A DNA stretch of 64,000 bases from CAYJBH01 sp964370605. GTDB lineage: Bacteria > Bacillota > Clostridia > Oscillospirales > Ruminococcaceae. The stretch lies in assembly GCA_964370605.1 (NCBI GenBank), contig CAYJJX010000010.1, positions 16,357 to 80,356 of the forward strand. The letters run 5' to 3'. The notes beneath the pieces were generated by a model. That model saw only the letters and a program-made list of their open reading frames with translations. It was not told where the DNA came from and did no database searches. The translations under genes and the position numbers were made by a program. Shown here piece after piece: positions 62,560 through 64,000 of the stretch. Numbering within the stretch: the stretch's first letter is position 1; each line of letters begins with the position of its first letter.

Positions 62560-62967
62560 ATGACAGTAGACAAAGAAAGACTTTTGGGATGTGCGGTTAA
62601 GGCTACCAAAAATGCTTACAGCCCTTATTCCGGCTTCAAAGTAGGTGCGGCAGTATTGGGCGACGACGGCAATATATATATAGGCGCTAATGTTGAGAAC
62701 GCCAGCTATGGACTGACGGTATGTGCCGAACGGACCGCAATTTTTGGTATGATAAATGGTGGAGGCAAAAAAATTGTTGCAATTGCAGTTTTTTGCGATG
62801 CAGCAAAGAGTTGTATGCCTTGCGGAAGCTGTCGACAAGTAGTGTCGGAATTTGCGCTGAACAATCATATACCTGTTTATACAAAAGGTAGCGAGATACA
62901 ACAGGATTTTATCCTGTCGGAACTGTTGCCGCACGCATTTGGTGGAGCATTTGATGAAATCATATAA
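62560..62967 (+). CDS. cdd: Cytidine deaminase
   Basis: 135 residues. AYSPYSGFKVGAAV, GANVENASYGLTVCAERTA and PCGSCRQV give the Cys, Glu and two Cys ligands of the zinc site. The size fits the tetrameric small form. It turns cytidine and deoxycytidine into uridine forms in the salvage route. GAAAGG lies before the start. Its end overlaps the rsmA start by 14 bases. Confidence 0.96.
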   Translation: MTVDKERLLGCAVKATKNAYSPYSGFKVGAAVLGDDGNIYIGANVENASYGLTVCAERTAIFGMINGGGKKIVAIAVFCDAAKSCMPCGSCRQVVSEFALNNHIPVYTKGSEIQQDFILSELLPHAFGGAFDEII

Positions 62968-63826
62968 TTTAACAGATAGAAATACTATCGCAAAGCTTTG
63001 CGAAAGCTTTGCCGCCGTTCCGACCAAACGTTTTGGCCAGAACTTTATTATCAACGCCGGACTTTGTCCAAAAATTGTGGAGCAGTCAGGCATCAATTCT
63101 TCTTACGGCGTCCTTGAAATCGGAACCGGTATCGGAACATTGACTGAATGTCTTTGTGAGACGGCAAATAAGGTGGTCAGTGTTGAGATAGATCGTCGAT
63201 TAGAGCCGATTATTGAAAAAACACTTGCACATTGCGATAATCTTGATGTAATATTTGCCGACGCTATGACATTAGATCTTAAGGAGCTGGTGAGTCGAAA
63301 TTTTGTCGATATGCCGGTTGCTGTGGTCGCTAATTTACCTTATTATATTACCAGTCCTTTGATAATGAAATTGCTAGAAAATCCCGCCGGTTTTGACAGT
63401 ATTACCGTTATGGTACAAAAAGAGGCGGCAGAGCGTTTTTGTGCCGATGTAGGGGAACGAGAATGCGGCGCGGTGACCGTAGCGGTCAATTATTATTCTA
63501 CGGTACATAAGTTATTTAACGTGTCTGCCGGATCATTCTATCCCGCTCCAAAAGTTGACTCTTCTGTAATCAAGTTTACTCCGCATGATCCGATTCCCTA
63601 CGATGTTAATGACGTGAAACTGTTTTTTTTACTTGTACGATCGGGTTTTGAACAACGACGCAAGACTTTGGTTAATGCATTGAATGGGGCAAAAGGTATG
63701 GAAAAATCAATGATTGCCCAAATAGTGACAGAGGTTACAGGAGACCCAAATATTCGTGCGGAACGCCTTACAATGCAGCTTTGGCAGGAACTATCGAATA
63801 GATTTTCTCAAGAGGCTAAGAAATAG
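62954..63826 (+). CDS. rsmA: 16S rRNA dimethyladenosine transferase
   Basis: 290 residues from ATG 62954, with GGTGGAG six bases upstream; earlier in-frame TTG and GTG codons add only five residues. RFGQNFIINAG, VLEIGTGIGTLTECL (SAM binding), VEIDRRLEPI, ANLPYYITSPLIMKLL and the C-terminal RSGFEQRRKTLVNAL are family motifs. It dimethylates two adenines near the 3' end of 16S rRNA. Translational coupling with cdd is likely. Confidence 0.96.
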   Translation: MKSYNLTDRNTIAKLCESFAAVPTKRFGQNFIINAGLCPKIVEQSGINSSYGVLEIGTGIGTLTECLCETANKVVSVEIDRRLEPIIEKTLAHCDNLDVIFADAMTLDLKELVSRNFVDMPVAVVANLPYYITSPLIMKLLENPAGFDSITVMVQKEAAERFCADVGERECGAVTVAVNYYSTVHKLFNVSAGSFYPAPKVDSSVIKFTPHDPIPYDVNDVKLFFLLVRSGFEQRRKTLVNALNGAKGMEKSMIAQIVTEVTGDPNIRAERLTMQLWQELSNRFSQEAKK

Positions 63827-63879
63827 CCCTGCTTTTTGTATAAGTCATGGTGACTACAGAAAAATATCTTTTTAATGTA

Positions 63880-63908
63880 TTGACAAAACGATGCCAATAT
63901 GTTATTAT
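63880..63908 (+). promoter_or_regulatory. Promoter of tRNA-Glu
   Basis: TTGACA (63880-63885) and TATTAT (63903-63908) are 17 bases apart, 17 bases before the tRNA. Confidence 0.8.
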
Positions 63909-63925
63909 ATTTAAGCGTCATAAAT

Positions 63926-64000
63926 GGCCCGTTGGTCAAGCGGTTAAGACGGCGGCCTCTCACGCCGCAAACACGAGTTCGATTCTCGTACGGGTCACCA
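63926..64000 (+). tRNA. tRNA-Glu(CTC)
   Basis: A 75-base cloverleaf ends exactly at the window edge. The acceptor GGCCCGT pairs with ACGGGTC (one G-T), followed by discriminator A and an encoded CCA. The anticodon stem GCGGC/GCCGC encloses loop CTCTCAC, so the anticodon is CTC. The T-loop is TTCGATT. Confidence 0.95.

Noticed and set aside
1..64000. CRISPR array, insertion sequence or prophage
   Set aside because: No regularly spaced repeats, transposase, integrase or phage structural gene is seen; the amidase-like gene alone does not make a prophage.

Overview
The window looks like a chromosomal contig, probably metagenome-assembled because it carries two 10-N gaps, from an endospore-lineage Firmicute of class Clostridia. 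The evidence is gene content: SpoIIQ-like and SpoIID-like proteins, WhiA, RapZ, HprK, a meso-diaminopimelate dehydrogenase, lipoprotein/permease sugar importers of the LplABC type, YesM/YesN two-component proteins, and AAAGGAGG-type ribosome binding sites. An Oscillospirales-like or related gut anaerobe is a reasonable guess, but no marker here fixes the family.

Layout. (1) 1-14.4 kb is a carbohydrate-use region. A 5'-truncated YesM-type kinase, tRNA-Pro(CGG), a YesN-type regulator and a second YesM-type kinase precede, on the other strand, a lipoprotein and two permeases with an internal terminator. A separate operon follows: MATE transporter, sulfatase, GH95-like hydrolase. (2) 14.4-21.3 kb is one minus-strand operon: GT4 glycosyltransferase, SppA, RDD protein, GtrA-HAD fusion, a membrane protein, a LegC-type aminotransferase, a CBS-nucleotidyltransferase and a 58-residue membrane protein. 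(3) 21.4-29.5 kb runs on the plus strand: hprK, PHP hydrolase, murB, rapZ, a PspC protein, a shortened whiA, dnaE. (4) 29.5-35.5 kb has its own consensus promoter: a LegB-type dehydratase, two polytopic proteins (DUF2142 and GT-C-like), a LegI/NeuB-type synthase and a Nudix protein. (5) 35.6-42 kb: ddh, a GH3 glucosidase, an amidase-like gene whose ribosome binding site lies inside a strong hairpin, a MazG-like remnant and proS. (6) 42-50.5 kb, minus strand: nnr, then a LegG/NeuC-type epimerase, two sugar oxidoreductases, a LegF-type cytidylyltransferase, an OmpR/histidine kinase pair and a DHH phosphoesterase. (7) 50.6-64 kb: recA, metY, a 51-residue membrane protein, an RlmB-type methyltransferase, a degenerate P-type ATPase-like protein, the SpoIIQ-like M23 protein, a GHL10 protein, the SpoIID-like protein, two deaminases, rsmA and tRNA-Glu(CTC).

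How the genes fit together. Blocks 2, 4 and 6 each hold part of a nonulosonic acid route (legionaminic acid-like): nucleotidyl transfer, dehydration, amination, hydrolysing epimerisation, condensation and CMP activation. They are mixed with membrane proteins typical of surface-glycan assembly. Block 1 imports and breaks down a decorated, probably sulfated glycan. Block 7 holds engulfment-stage sporulation functions.

The most unusual item is the 990-residue protein at 54515-57487. It has the layout of a P1B-type ATPase, but the phosphorylated Asp and the other catalytic motifs are gone, and about 430 mostly disordered residues have been added at the N-terminus. All assignments come from reading the sequence; no database search was run.
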